Shown here: piece by piece, positions 49,997-57,835 of the stretch | How positions within the stretch are numbered: the first letter of the stretch is position 1 | How the letters are laid out: each line of letters begins with the position of its first letter | NCBI GenBank assembly: GCA_946223355.1 | Contig: CAMIPB010000013.1 | Span: 1-64,000 of the forward strand | Reading direction: 5' to 3' | Length of the DNA: 64,000 bases | Origin: an uncultured Corynebacterium sp. | Lineage (GTDB): Bacteria; Actinomycetota; Actinomycetes; Mycobacteriales; Mycobacteriaceae | Notes under the pieces: generated by a model | What the model was told of the DNA's origin: nothing | Databases searched by the model: none | Seen by the model: the letters and a program-made list of their open reading frames with translations, nothing else | Made by a program: the position numbers and the translations under genes

Positions 49997-52900
49997 ATGA
50001 AGTTCAATGGGGGTCGCGCGCTGCCGTGGTCACGCATGGAAAAGATTCTGTCCGGCGTGGCCACTCCGACCCCTGTTTCAGTCGCACACCTTGAGGGCCC
50101 CGCTAGTTCTTCGCTAACCGGAGGTAGGCGGCCGGTGGTGCCTTTTGCGGAGTTGCATGCAGTGAGCGCTTATAGCTTTCTGGATGGGGCATCGGAACCG
50201 GAGGATATGGTTGCTCGGGCTGTTGAACTTGGGCTCTCCGCGCTGGCCATAGTGGATATCGATGGTTTTTATGGTGCGATGAAGTTTGCTGAAGCCGCAA
50301 CTAGTGCGGGTTTGCCCACCGTTTTTGGTGCGGAACTTTCCCTTGGTGAGCAGGATGTCCAAGGTGGCGCGAGACGGTTGACCGTACTGGCGCGGGGGCC
50401 GGAAGGATACCGGCGCCTCTCCCGACTCATCGCCCACGCGCGCATGGAAGCCGGGGAAAAAGGATTAGTGTCCTATCCGCCGCTGGCGGATATTGCGCAA
50501 CGTCTAGGCAGGGAAGTCTATTGCTTGGCTGGCCCCGAGTGGTCAGGTGAAATCGAACGTCTGATTCACTGCTTTGGAAGTGACTGTGTTGTGTTGGAAT
50601 ACCCCCTTCTTATGCTCCCGGAAGACGCAGACGCGCACGATCGGCTAGACCGTTTCAACAACCTCCGCGCGATTGTCTCTGCTCGCCCGGCAGCGGCTAC
50701 ACGCAACGAGGCACGTCTGGCCACAGCCAAGCGATCTTTAGCCACCCGCGATAGCCTTTTTAGCGGTGCCCCCAGCTTGCACCCCATGGGGGCAGGTTGG
50801 CTGCGCTCCGGTGAGCAGATCGCCCGAATGCTTCCGGGGCGTGAAGACCTCATCACCAACTCAGTAGAACTTGCAGAAGAATGTGCGTTCACTTGGGATC
50901 TCGTAGCCCCCAATCTGCCGCATTTCGACGTCCCTACAGGCCATACCGAGATGTCCTGGCTGCAACACCTGACTAAGGCCCGGGCTCGGGAGCGCTACGC
51001 ATCGCGCCCACCTGACATCCAAGCTCGCGCATTCGCCCAAATAGAACATGAGTTGGCCGTTATTGAAGAGCTGACCTTCCCCGGCTACTTCCTCATCGTC
51101 TGCGACCTCGTGGACTTTTGCCGCGAGGCGAACATCCTGTGCCAAGGGCGCGGCTCGGCGGCCAACTCCGCGGTCTGTTTCGCGCTCGGCATCACCAACG
51201 CAGAACCCATATCCGCCGGCTTGCTTTTTGAACGCTTTTTATCCCCGGACCGCGAAGGCCCTCCGGATATTGACATAGACATCGAGTCCACCCGGCGTGA
51301 AGAAGTCATCCAATACGTTTATGAAAAACACGGCCGCGACAAGGCCGCGCAAGTAGCCAACGTTATTACCTACCGCCGTAAGGGCGCGACGCGTGATGCT
51401 GCCCGCGCGCTGGGCTATCCCCAAGGAGCGGCCGACGCGTGGTCGAAGGGGACGGCGCAGCCCCCACGCGACGTCGAAAAGCTTGCTGAGCAGTTTTTAG
51501 ACCAGCCGCGGCATTTGGGTATTCACTCTGGTGGCATGGTGTTGTGTGATCGCCCGATTGCGGATGTGGTCCCCACTGAGTGGGCACGGATGGAAGGCCG
51601 CTCGGTAGTGCAGTGGGACAAAGACGATTGCGCGGCCGCCGGGTTGGTGAAATTCGATCTGCTGGGCCTGGGCATGCTGGAAGCGCTGCATCACATGATG
51701 GATCTGGTGGAAGAGACCACCGGGCGGGTGGTCAACCTCTGGGAGCTAGACCTTGCTGAGCCGGAGGTCTATGACATACTCTGCCGTGCTGATGCTGTTG
51801 GTGTATTCCAGGTGGAATCCCGCGCGCAGCTATCCACCCTCCCGCGCCTGAAGCCACGCACCTTCTTTGATCTCGTCGTGGAAGTTGCACTCATCCGTCC
51901 CGGCCCCATCCAGGGTGGGTCTGTGCACCCGTACCTGCGCCGCCGCGACGGCAAAGAGCCCATCACCTATGACCACCCGGTGTTGAAGAAATCTCTGAGC
52001 AAGACTCTGGGAATCCCGCTGTTTCAGGAACAGCTCATGCAGATTGCTATCGACGCCGCCGGGTTCACCGGCGCTGAGGCCGACGACCTGCGCCGCGCCA
52101 TGGGGTCTAAACGCTCCCCACAGCGCATGGCGGCAATTAAAGCCCGTTTTTATGAAGGCTTGGCATCCACGAATGGCATCACGGGCGAGGTCGCCGACAA
52201 TCTTTGGAACAAGGTCGTGGCATTCGCAGCCTACGGCTTCCCGGAATCGCACTCACAGTCCTTTGCATCGCTGGTGTATTTTTCCGCGTGGTTCAAGTAC
52301 CACTACCCGGCGCAGTTTTGCGTCGGGCTGTTGCGCGCGCAACCGATGGGTTTTTACTCCCCGCAGTCGCTCATCCAAGACGCCCGCCGCCACGGCATTA
52401 CCGTTTTGCCGGTGAGCGTCAACGCGTCTGGCGAACACGCTCTTGTCACGCCCAACTTTGAGATCCGCGTGGGGCTAAACCTCATCAAGGGGCTATCCAG
52501 CGCCGCCTGCGCCCGCATTGAAGCCACCGCGCCATTCGAGGGCGTCGCCGACCTGGCGCGCCGGGCGGATCTCTCCGTTGCCCACGTCGAGGCGCTGGCT
52601 GATGCCGGTGCACTCGACTGCTTCGGCATTGATCGCCGCCAGGCGCTCTGGCAGGCAGGTATCGCCGCCACCGAAAAAGAAGGAATGCTGCCCGGGTTGT
52701 CTGCGATCTCCGCCCCGGCGCTGCCCGGCATGACCGAAATCGAGCTACTCGCCGCAGACATCTCATCCACCGGTGTTACCCACGACAAACAGCCCATGGA
52801 GCTCATTCGCGCCCAGCTTAACGACGCCGGCATCCTCACCGCCGCGCAGTTAAAGACAGCCCCCGACGGCACGCGCATCAAAGTCGCCGGCATCATCACT

Positions 52901-53149
52901 CACCGCCAGCGCCCACAGACCGCCTCCGGGCTCACCTTCTTCGGAATGGAAGACGAGACCGGGCTGATTAACGTCATGGTCTCACCCGGGCTGTGGCAAC
53001 GCCACCGCGTCATCGCCCGCACCTCAAAGGCCCTTATCGTCCGCGGCATCGTCCAAAACACCACCGGCGCCGTCAACGTCGTCGCCGACCACCTCGAAGC
53101 CCTCGAACTCGGCGAGGTCTTAAGCCGTGGGTCGCGGGACTTCCGCTGA
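49997..53149 (+). CDS. dnaE2: Error-prone DNA polymerase DnaE2 (ImuC)
   Basis: A 1050-aa C-family polymerase, shorter than replicative DnaE1 (~1180). N-terminal PHP domain (AELHAVSAYSFLDGASEPEDM, ~50), catalytic acidic motif GPPDIDIDIESTRREEV (~420-435), finger/thumb region with GRGSAANSAVCFALGIT, and a C-terminal OB-fold (~955-1040). It partners with ImuA' and ImuB for damage-induced mutagenesis; here it is separated from them by ~5 kb. It appears leaderless (TAAAAT 8 bases before ATG). Codon use in the last third is strongly C-ending. Confidence 0.96.
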   Translation: MKFNGGRALPWSRMEKILSGVATPTPVSVAHLEGPASSSLTGGRRPVVPFAELHAVSAYSFLDGASEPEDMVARAVELGLSALAIVDIDGFYGAMKFAEAATSAGLPTVFGAELSLGEQDVQGGARRLTVLARGPEGYRRLSRLIAHARMEAGEKGLVSYPPLADIAQRLGREVYCLAGPEWSGEIERLIHCFGSDCVVLEYPLLMLPEDADAHDRLDRFNNLRAIVSARPAAATRNEARLATAKRSLATRDSLFSGAPSLHPMGAGWLRSGEQIARMLPGREDLITNSVELAEECAFTWDLVAPNLPHFDVPTGHTEMSWLQHLTKARARERYASRPPDIQARAFAQIEHELAVIEELTFPGYFLIVCDLVDFCREANILCQGRGSAANSAVCFALGITNAEPISAGLLFERFLSPDREGPPDIDIDIESTRREEVIQYVYEKHGRDKAAQVANVITYRRKGATRDAARALGYPQGAADAWSKGTAQPPRDVEKLAEQFLDQPRHLGIHSGGMVLCDRPIADVVPTEWARMEGRSVVQWDKDDCAAAGLVKFDLLGLGMLEALHHMMDLVEETTGRVVNLWELDLAEPEVYDILCRADAVGVFQVESRAQLSTLPRLKPRTFFDLVVEVALIRPGPIQGGSVHPYLRRRDGKEPITYDHPVLKKSLSKTLGIPLFQEQLMQIAIDAAGFTGAEADDLRRAMGSKRSPQRMAAIKARFYEGLASTNGITGEVADNLWNKVVAFAAYGFPESHSQSFASLVYFSAWFKYHYPAQFCVGLLRAQPMGFYSPQSLIQDARRHGITVLPVSVNASGEHALVTPNFEIRVGLNLIKGLSSAACARIEATAPFEGVADLARRADLSVAHVEALADAGALDCFGIDRRQALWQAGIAATEKEGMLPGLSAISAPALPGMTEIELLAADISSTGVTHDKQPMELIRAQLNDAGILTAAQLKTAPDGTRIKVAGIITHRQRPQTASGLTFFGMEDETGLINVMVSPGLWQRHRVIARTSKALIVRGIVQNTTGAVNVVADHLEALELGEVLSRGSRDFR

Positions 53150-53437
53150 CTGTCAAGAGGTTCAAAACCTTTCGAAAAATCGAAACTAGTATTGATATTC
53201 AACTTCGGGGGGATCGTCCCTGTGTGCGTGGAGAGAACCCTTATTGCACTGGGAATACCAATCCTCTTGAGGGAAATCCGTACACCTTGGGGGCGACATG
53301 CGGGATCGGAAGATAGAAAGCTCTTTCTCTCTCTTTGAGATGATAGGAGAAGGGCCTTCACAAACAGGTGTTTCTTCTTCCGAAGGGGTCAATCCCTCGT
53401 CGCTGTAACCTGGGGCCATAACGTAATAAAGGAGCCA
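53150..53437. other. Intergenic region after dnaE2 with CRISPR-like repeat relics
   Basis: 288 bp without a convincing gene. It holds GGATCGTCCC...GAAC at 53211-53238, which resembles the 28-nt type I-E repeat, and a much weaker copy starting at 53271, 60 bp on. A short AGAAAG-CT-CTTTCT inverted repeat lies at about 53316-53329. No cas gene or array is present. Confidence 0.35.
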
Positions 53438-54103
53438 ATGGTGGAAAAAGATAAGGACGTAGCTGACCGTGATCAGCGGCATCGGGAATTCATGGAGAAG
53501 CTCTTTCCTGCCGAATCCCTGCACCAACGCCTGCATCCCCGACGGTCCATCCCTCGGGTACGAGAGAGGTTCGGCGACCAGCTACATCGTCGGCGCGACC
53601 TCTTACGTCCTCTCGTAAAGATTCATGTCCGAGGCCAACCCTTCGTCGTCAACAAGTCCCACGACGGGTACGCAACTATCGAGCGATGGATCACGGTGGC
53701 AGGACTGCTCACACACCCGTGGGCCTCTCTGGACGGACTCGCTCGATCAAATGAACACACCTTCATGATGCTCAAAGACTGGAATTCATCAGTGGGAGAC
53801 TCGGATGGAGTTCGGGATCGCCCCATCATCACGATTAAGCAGATCCAGGTCGCCCCACCACTTCAGCGGCAGGGGTTGGCTACAGAGATCCTCAAAACTA
53901 TGCTGCGCGAGTTTTACCCTGAACACCTCGTCAGCGGCGAGGCTCCCAGCCCGGATGCGCAAGCGTGGCATACGCACCTTAACCGCGTTATGCCCAGCCG
54001 GATGCTCCACTTCCCGCAGTATTCCTACGGAGACGACATGCCACGAAGAATTTGCTGGCGTGTCTCCCCGGGAGAAGATCTGGACCCGCACGAACTCCAG
54101 TGA
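53438..54103 (+). CDS. GNAT-like N-acetyltransferase domain protein
   Basis: A 221-aa basic protein. Residues ~125-190 contain the acetyl-CoA-binding motif IKQIQVAPPLQRQGLATEILKTML, matching GNAT motif A (Q/R-x-x-G-x-G/A). The first ~75 residues are rich in Arg, His and Asp with no recognised domain. AAAGGAG sits before ATG 53438. Substrate unknown. It opens the accessory stretch after dnaE2 and has no functional link to its neighbours that I can see. Confidence 0.65.
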   Translation: MVEKDKDVADRDQRHREFMEKLFPAESLHQRLHPRRSIPRVRERFGDQLHRRRDLLRPLVKIHVRGQPFVVNKSHDGYATIERWITVAGLLTHPWASLDGLARSNEHTFMMLKDWNSSVGDSDGVRDRPIITIKQIQVAPPLQRQGLATEILKTMLREFYPEHLVSGEAPSPDAQAWHTHLNRVMPSRMLHFPQYSYGDDMPRRICWRVSPGEDLDPHELQ

Positions 54104-54329
54104 CCCTCCTCCGTGAACAGGAATTTACGCATACGAAGAATTTCCCCCAGCTACAATTCGGTTCCCATTATTTCCTGCCCCGTACGCCCATATGACTATA
54201 CGCTTACATAGGCGTATGCCCTCCTGGGGAGATATGAGTAGAGTGGAGCCACATTGAATATCTTTCTTAACATAACGAGCAAGACAACAAAAGACTTCTT
54301 CCTCTCACTATTTGATAAGGATTCGATCA

Positions 54330-54563
54330 ATGGGCAATTTGTTCTTTGGTGATGCAACCAATCCGATTGATGAGATCAAAACGATCTTCTCTCAATATGA
54401 AAATCCCGTCGCTGCAGCACAAGATTGGGCAACCACGCTGTTGCAGGCAAAGGATATTGACCCTGTGGAAAGCCCAACGACTGCAGTCAGGGAGCTGCGG
54501 AAACAAGAAAAGGCTTTCGGCTTGAAGAGCGCAACATACCTGGTTAGTAAACTTTCGGATTAG
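54330..54563 (+). CDS. Small hypothetical protein (77 aa)
   Basis: A 77-aa soluble protein, MGNLFFGDATNPIDEIKTIF to LKSATYLVSKLSD, mostly helical. ATG 54330 follows AAGGA; the longer frame at 54312 is less likely. No family recognised. The ~225-bp upstream gap contains imperfect inverted repeats (ATACGC at 54198-54203 and GCGTAT at 54212-54217) that could be an operator. It is convergent with the exonuclease gene. Confidence 0.6.
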   Translation: MGNLFFGDATNPIDEIKTIFSQYENPVAAAQDWATTLLQAKDIDPVESPTTAVRELRKQEKAFGLKSATYLVSKLSD

Positions 54564-54591
54564 GGTCACCGCAGCGCGTAAGGGGTGTTGC

Positions 54592-54609
54592 CGCCTTTTG
54601 GCAAAGGCG
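54592..54609. terminator. Hairpin between two convergent genes
   Basis: CGCCTTT (54592-54598) pairs perfectly with AAAGGCG (54603-54609) around loop TGGC, in the 55-bp gap between convergent stops. T runs are poor on both strands, so efficiency is uncertain. Confidence 0.4.
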
Positions 54610-54618
54610 TACCTCTCC

Positions 54619-55533
54619 TTAAAGCTCACCGATCCAGGAAAAGAACTCCTCCTCAGTCATCACAGAAATCTGAGAACCCTTGCTGGAGAGTTCACGAGCT
54701 TTGATCATTTTGCTAGAGCCGTCGTTTCCTGGCTTCCAAGTTGATGGATTTGGAACTCCCACGACTAGTTGTGTTGTTTTCTTTGTGACTCCCTTCGAGA
54801 AACTACCTCCTAAATGCTCGACAAGCAGTTGAGTATCAGATCGCTTGAGGCGATTTAGAGTGCCAGTGAAGCAGATTGACTCCCCTTTGAGGACAGCTTG
54901 AGAGGGCCAATCGTTCAAGTTGATCTCAGAAATGGGAGCTGCGGATCTGGCCCGAGTCTTTCCCTTATTTCCAAAGAAATTTATAAGGTCTGATATTGAC
55001 TTTTTAGTCTCTTCTAAAAACCGAAGGAAAAGTAACCCAGTAATTCGGGCATCATCCCCTGCATCATGGTGAATGAATTGCTGGCCTGGAAGATATTCGC
55101 TCACCAATGTTTTAAGGCTGTTGCTTCCAGCAGGACGGTGAAGTACCGAGCGCGCAATTCGTAGCGTGCACAACCGAGGATTAGAGATTTGGGGAAGGTT
55201 TCCCAGTGCGGCATGCGCATTCCACACGGAGTAGTCGAAAGCCATGTTGTGAGAGATAACTGGTAAGTCTCCTATAAATGTCAGGATTTCTGAAGCGAGA
55301 TCTTTCATCCGGGGAGCACCGGCGACCAACTCAGGCGTAATGCCATGCACTGAGACGTTTATTGGTTGAAAGTGCTCGAAGCCTTCGTCAGGTTTAATGA
55401 GTCGAACCAGAGAATCTATCACTTCACCGTTTTCATCCATTTTGATAAGGCCAATTTGGCAAGCAGAGGCTCGCATTTCATTTGCAGTTTCGAAATCCAA
55501 GACTACGAAATGGGGGAAAGAAGAAAGAGTCAT
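54619..55533 (-). CDS. DEDDh exonuclease-BRCT fusion protein
   Basis: A 304-aa protein. The N-terminal DnaQ/epsilon-type 3'-5' exonuclease has Exo I VVLDFETAN (D13, E15), Exo II ISHNMAFDYSVW and Exo IIIe HHDAGDDAR, all with catalytic residues intact. The C-terminal BRCT domain (~215-304) begins GESICFTGTLNRLKRSDTQLLVEHLGG. It is a stand-alone DNA repair or proofreading nuclease, not the polymerase III epsilon subunit (short linker, BRCT). ATG 55533 is preferred over GTG 55551; CATAAT ends 6 bases upstream. It lies in the accessory region. Confidence 0.87.
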   Translation of the reverse strand: MTLSSFPHFVVLDFETANEMRASACQIGLIKMDENGEVIDSLVRLIKPDEGFEHFQPINVSVHGITPELVAGAPRMKDLASEILTFIGDLPVISHNMAFDYSVWNAHAALGNLPQISNPRLCTLRIARSVLHRPAGSNSLKTLVSEYLPGQQFIHHDAGDDARITGLLFLRFLEETKKSISDLINFFGNKGKTRARSAAPISEINLNDWPSQAVLKGESICFTGTLNRLKRSDTQLLVEHLGGSFSKGVTKKTTQLVVGVPNPSTWKPGNDGSSKMIKARELSSKGSQISVMTEEEFFSWIGEL

Positions 55534-55917
55534 AAGTTCATTATGCGCCACGCCAAGACCTTAATTGGCTCAAATTAAACGCTTGTTCTTTTGGGATGTG
55601 GAACTAAATTGAAATGCCCCGGTTAGGGCAAGCAGAGGCTGGGGAGATATCGGACAGGGAGTACCGGAATCTCTGCTCGACTAGCAGTGATGCCAGTGTC
55701 GAGTTTTGGATAGGTGTGGACTTTGTATAGTTCTGCATGAGCAGCAGTTCTTTTCCTCAAATAACTTGAGATTCCTACTGGAGTGAAGGGATAGCAGCTG
55801 TAATTTCAACCAGAATGTGTCCTGACTGTTGAAAACTTTGAAAGTTGCGGGTTGAAAGCATCAAAAGTTGCGGGTTCAAATTGCCGAAAATTGCGGGTTT
55901 GGCTGAATTTGAACACT
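55534..55917. other. Intergenic region carrying 23-bp repeats
   Basis: 384 bp without a recognised gene between the exonuclease and the split ATPase. The first ~300 bp show no clear signal. The last 60 bp hold the three 23-bp-spaced repeats listed separately. Confidence 0.7.
55841..55899 (+). repeat. Three 23-bp-spaced repeats upstream of the split ATPase gene
   Basis: AAAGTTGCGGGTT (55841-55853), the same 13-mer (55864-55876) and AAAATTGCGGGTT (55887-55899) recur with an exact 23-bp period, ending 18 bp before the ATG. They look like tandem operator sites for a regulator of the ATPase gene. Confidence 0.75.
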
Positions 55918-57186
55918 ATGAACAGTGCAAATGCTCAGTACGTGCCCCGAGTGATCGACGGGGAGCTTGATGCCTACTTGCAGGCGGTGGGTGCCGTTGT
56001 GATTGAGGGACCTAAGGCGTGTGGAAAGACAGCACCGGCATCGCAGTGGGCGGGATCCATGGTTAATCTCGATAGGGATTCCAATGCACTGCGCCGTGGG
56101 CAAGTGTCGCCGCACCGACTTTTGCAGGGGACGGCCCCGGTCGTTCTTGACGAATGGCAATTATTGCCGGATCTATGGAACGCAGTTCGTCATGAAGTCG
56201 ATGATCGCAGTCCTGAGAAGGACCTGTTCATTCTGACTGGGAATTCAACCCCGGATGATGACGCACGTAGACATTCAGGCGCTGGTCGCTTTGCCCGGTT
56301 GCGAATGCGGCCGATGGCATTATGTGAGCAAGGTTTGTCGTCATCGGAGGTTTCACTTGCGAATCTCATGCGTGGCGAAGAGCCACAGGGGATGGGTGCA
56401 CCACTGGACATTGAGACGCTGATGAGTGTCTTGGTGACTGGCGGTTGGCCAGCTCTCCTGGACACGAATGTGGACGCGGCGATGTTGGTGAATCAAGGTT
56501 ATGCTGACCAGATTGTGGAGATTGATGTCCACCGCTTGCTGGGGACTCGGAGGGATCCGGTAAAGCTGCGCCGTGTAATTCAGGCACTGGCAAGGTGCGT
56601 TGGAAACCAGCGTTCTGTGACGAAGCTTGCGGCGGAAGCAGGTGGTACGGATGGTTCGCTCGACCGGGATACAGTGTCAACTTATCTCGATGAGCTGACG
56701 CGACTGCGAATCTTAGAAGACCTACCTGCTTGGAATGCACACCTGCGCTCGCATGCGTCGCTGATGTAGCAACCAAAGCGAATGTTCGTAGGTCCGTCGC
56801 TGGCCCCGGCAGTCCTGGGTGCGTCGCCTGATAAATTGCTCGCGGACTTGGAGTATGCGGGGTTCCTGTTTGAAAACCTCGTGGTTAGGGATCTGCGTGT
56901 ACTCGCGCAACCATTAGGGGGAAGGCTTTCCCATGCGCGTACCAGTGACAATTATGAGGTAGACGCAATCATGGAGCTTCGTGACGGCACCTGGGCGGTG
57001 TTCGAGGTCAAGCTCGGGCACAGCTGGGTTGACGCGGGCGCGGAATCGCTGAAGAAATTCGCGAATACCGTCGACATTACAAAGGCGGGAGAACCCGCTG
57101 CGCTAGTCGTCGTCGTACCTGATGGCTTTGCGTATCGCCGCCCAGATGGCGTCGATGTGGTACCTCTGTCGGCACTTGGAGCTTAA
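55918..57186 (+). pseudogene. AAA_14/DUF4143 ATP-binding protein, split by an in-frame TAG
   Basis: P-loop ATPase with C-terminal DUF4143, a family common in bacterial genomes and of unclear function. The first part has Walker A IEGPKACGKTA (~30-40) and Walker B-like PVVLDEWQLLPDLW; after codon 283 a TAG (56767-56769) interrupts SHASLM before QPKRMFVGPSLAPAVLGASP, where family members continue without a break. The second half (56770-57186) stays in the same frame and carries the nuclease-like DNYEVDAIMEL ... WAVFEVKLG motif. One substitution is enough to explain the break. Start ATG 55918. Readthrough is possible but unsupported. Confidence 0.85.
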
Positions 57187-57354
57187 ATCTCCTGTCGTCC
57201 TGGCAGTTTTTCGCCCAAAGTCAGCCCCTCGGCGAAGTGCACATCGGTGTGCAGTACAGTGCCGAGGAAAACGTGGATACAGGCCAGCGGGGCGTGGTGC
57301 ATGATTGGTAGGGTGCCCTCCGGAACCAGCGGGGCCAGCTGAGCGGCTTCCAGT
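57183..57354 (-). pseudogene. Remnant of a gene truncated at its 5' end
   Basis: On the minus strand one frame runs from just after a TGA (near 57354) to a TAA at 57185-57183, encoding about 55 residues such as LAPLVPEGTLPIM, IHVFLGTVLHTDVHFAEGL and the end LGEKLPGRQEI. It has no usable start and its composition looks protein-like, so it may be the 3' end of a lost gene. The family is not identified. Confidence 0.35.
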
Positions 57355-57373
57355 GTTCAGATAGTCTAAAGGC

Positions 57374-57835
57374 ATGGAAACCGAACTCAATCCCGTATCA
57401 CCCAAGCTGGTCAAAGCCCGCTATCTCTCCATGCTGATTTGGTTGGGAATTCCGCTTATCGGCTTCATCATTGCGGCGCTGCTGTGGACGAAGTGGATGT
57501 GGATCGGTGTGGGCGTGACTGCGGCGTTCATGCTGTGGTTGGCGTGGCTCATTCCGGCGCAGGTCAAGCTCATGGGCTGGCTCGAGACTGATGACGAGTT
57601 GCTCATCAAAAAGGGCAAGCTCTGGCACACGTTTACCGTGGTGCCGTATGGCCGTATCCAATTCGTAGACGTCACCGCAGGCCCCATTGAAAACGCGCTG
57701 GGCCTGAAGTCGGTGGAGCTGCACACGGCCTCGGCGACGTCGGAAAGCGAGGTCCGCGGCCTGCCTGCTGACGTCGCTGATGCCCTCCGTGAGCGCCTGA
57801 CTGAAAAGGCACGTGAGAGGATGAGCGGCCTGTGA
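57374..57835 (+). CDS. Bacterial PH-domain membrane protein (YdbS-like)
   Basis: A 153-aa protein with two N-terminal membrane helices (~17-55) and a bPH2 (DUF304) domain (~70-150): ELLIKKGKLWHTFTVVPYGRIQFVDVTAGPIENALGLKSVELHTAS. The family pairs with YdbT-like proteins and is found in resistance to antimicrobial compounds in Bacillus; the mechanism is unknown. ATG 57374 lies 6 bases after TAGTCT (leaderless-like). It overlaps the next gene by 4 bp (GTGA). Confidence 0.87.
   Translation: METELNPVSPKLVKARYLSMLIWLGIPLIGFIIAALLWTKWMWIGVGVTAAFMLWLAWLIPAQVKLMGWLETDDELLIKKGKLWHTFTVVPYGRIQFVDVTAGPIENALGLKSVELHTASATSESEVRGLPADVADALRERLTEKARERMSGL

Noticed and set aside
53186..53536. Minus-strand 116-aa frame over the dnaE2-GNAT gap
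   Set aside because: No start signal, low-complexity composition, and it overlaps the GNAT gene's start; no domain recognised.
55621..55700. tRNA or IS remnant in the gap after the exonuclease gene
   Set aside because: An AGCAGAG/CTCTGCT pairing exists, but no cloverleaf, TTCGANTC arm, transposase fragment or terminal repeats were found.
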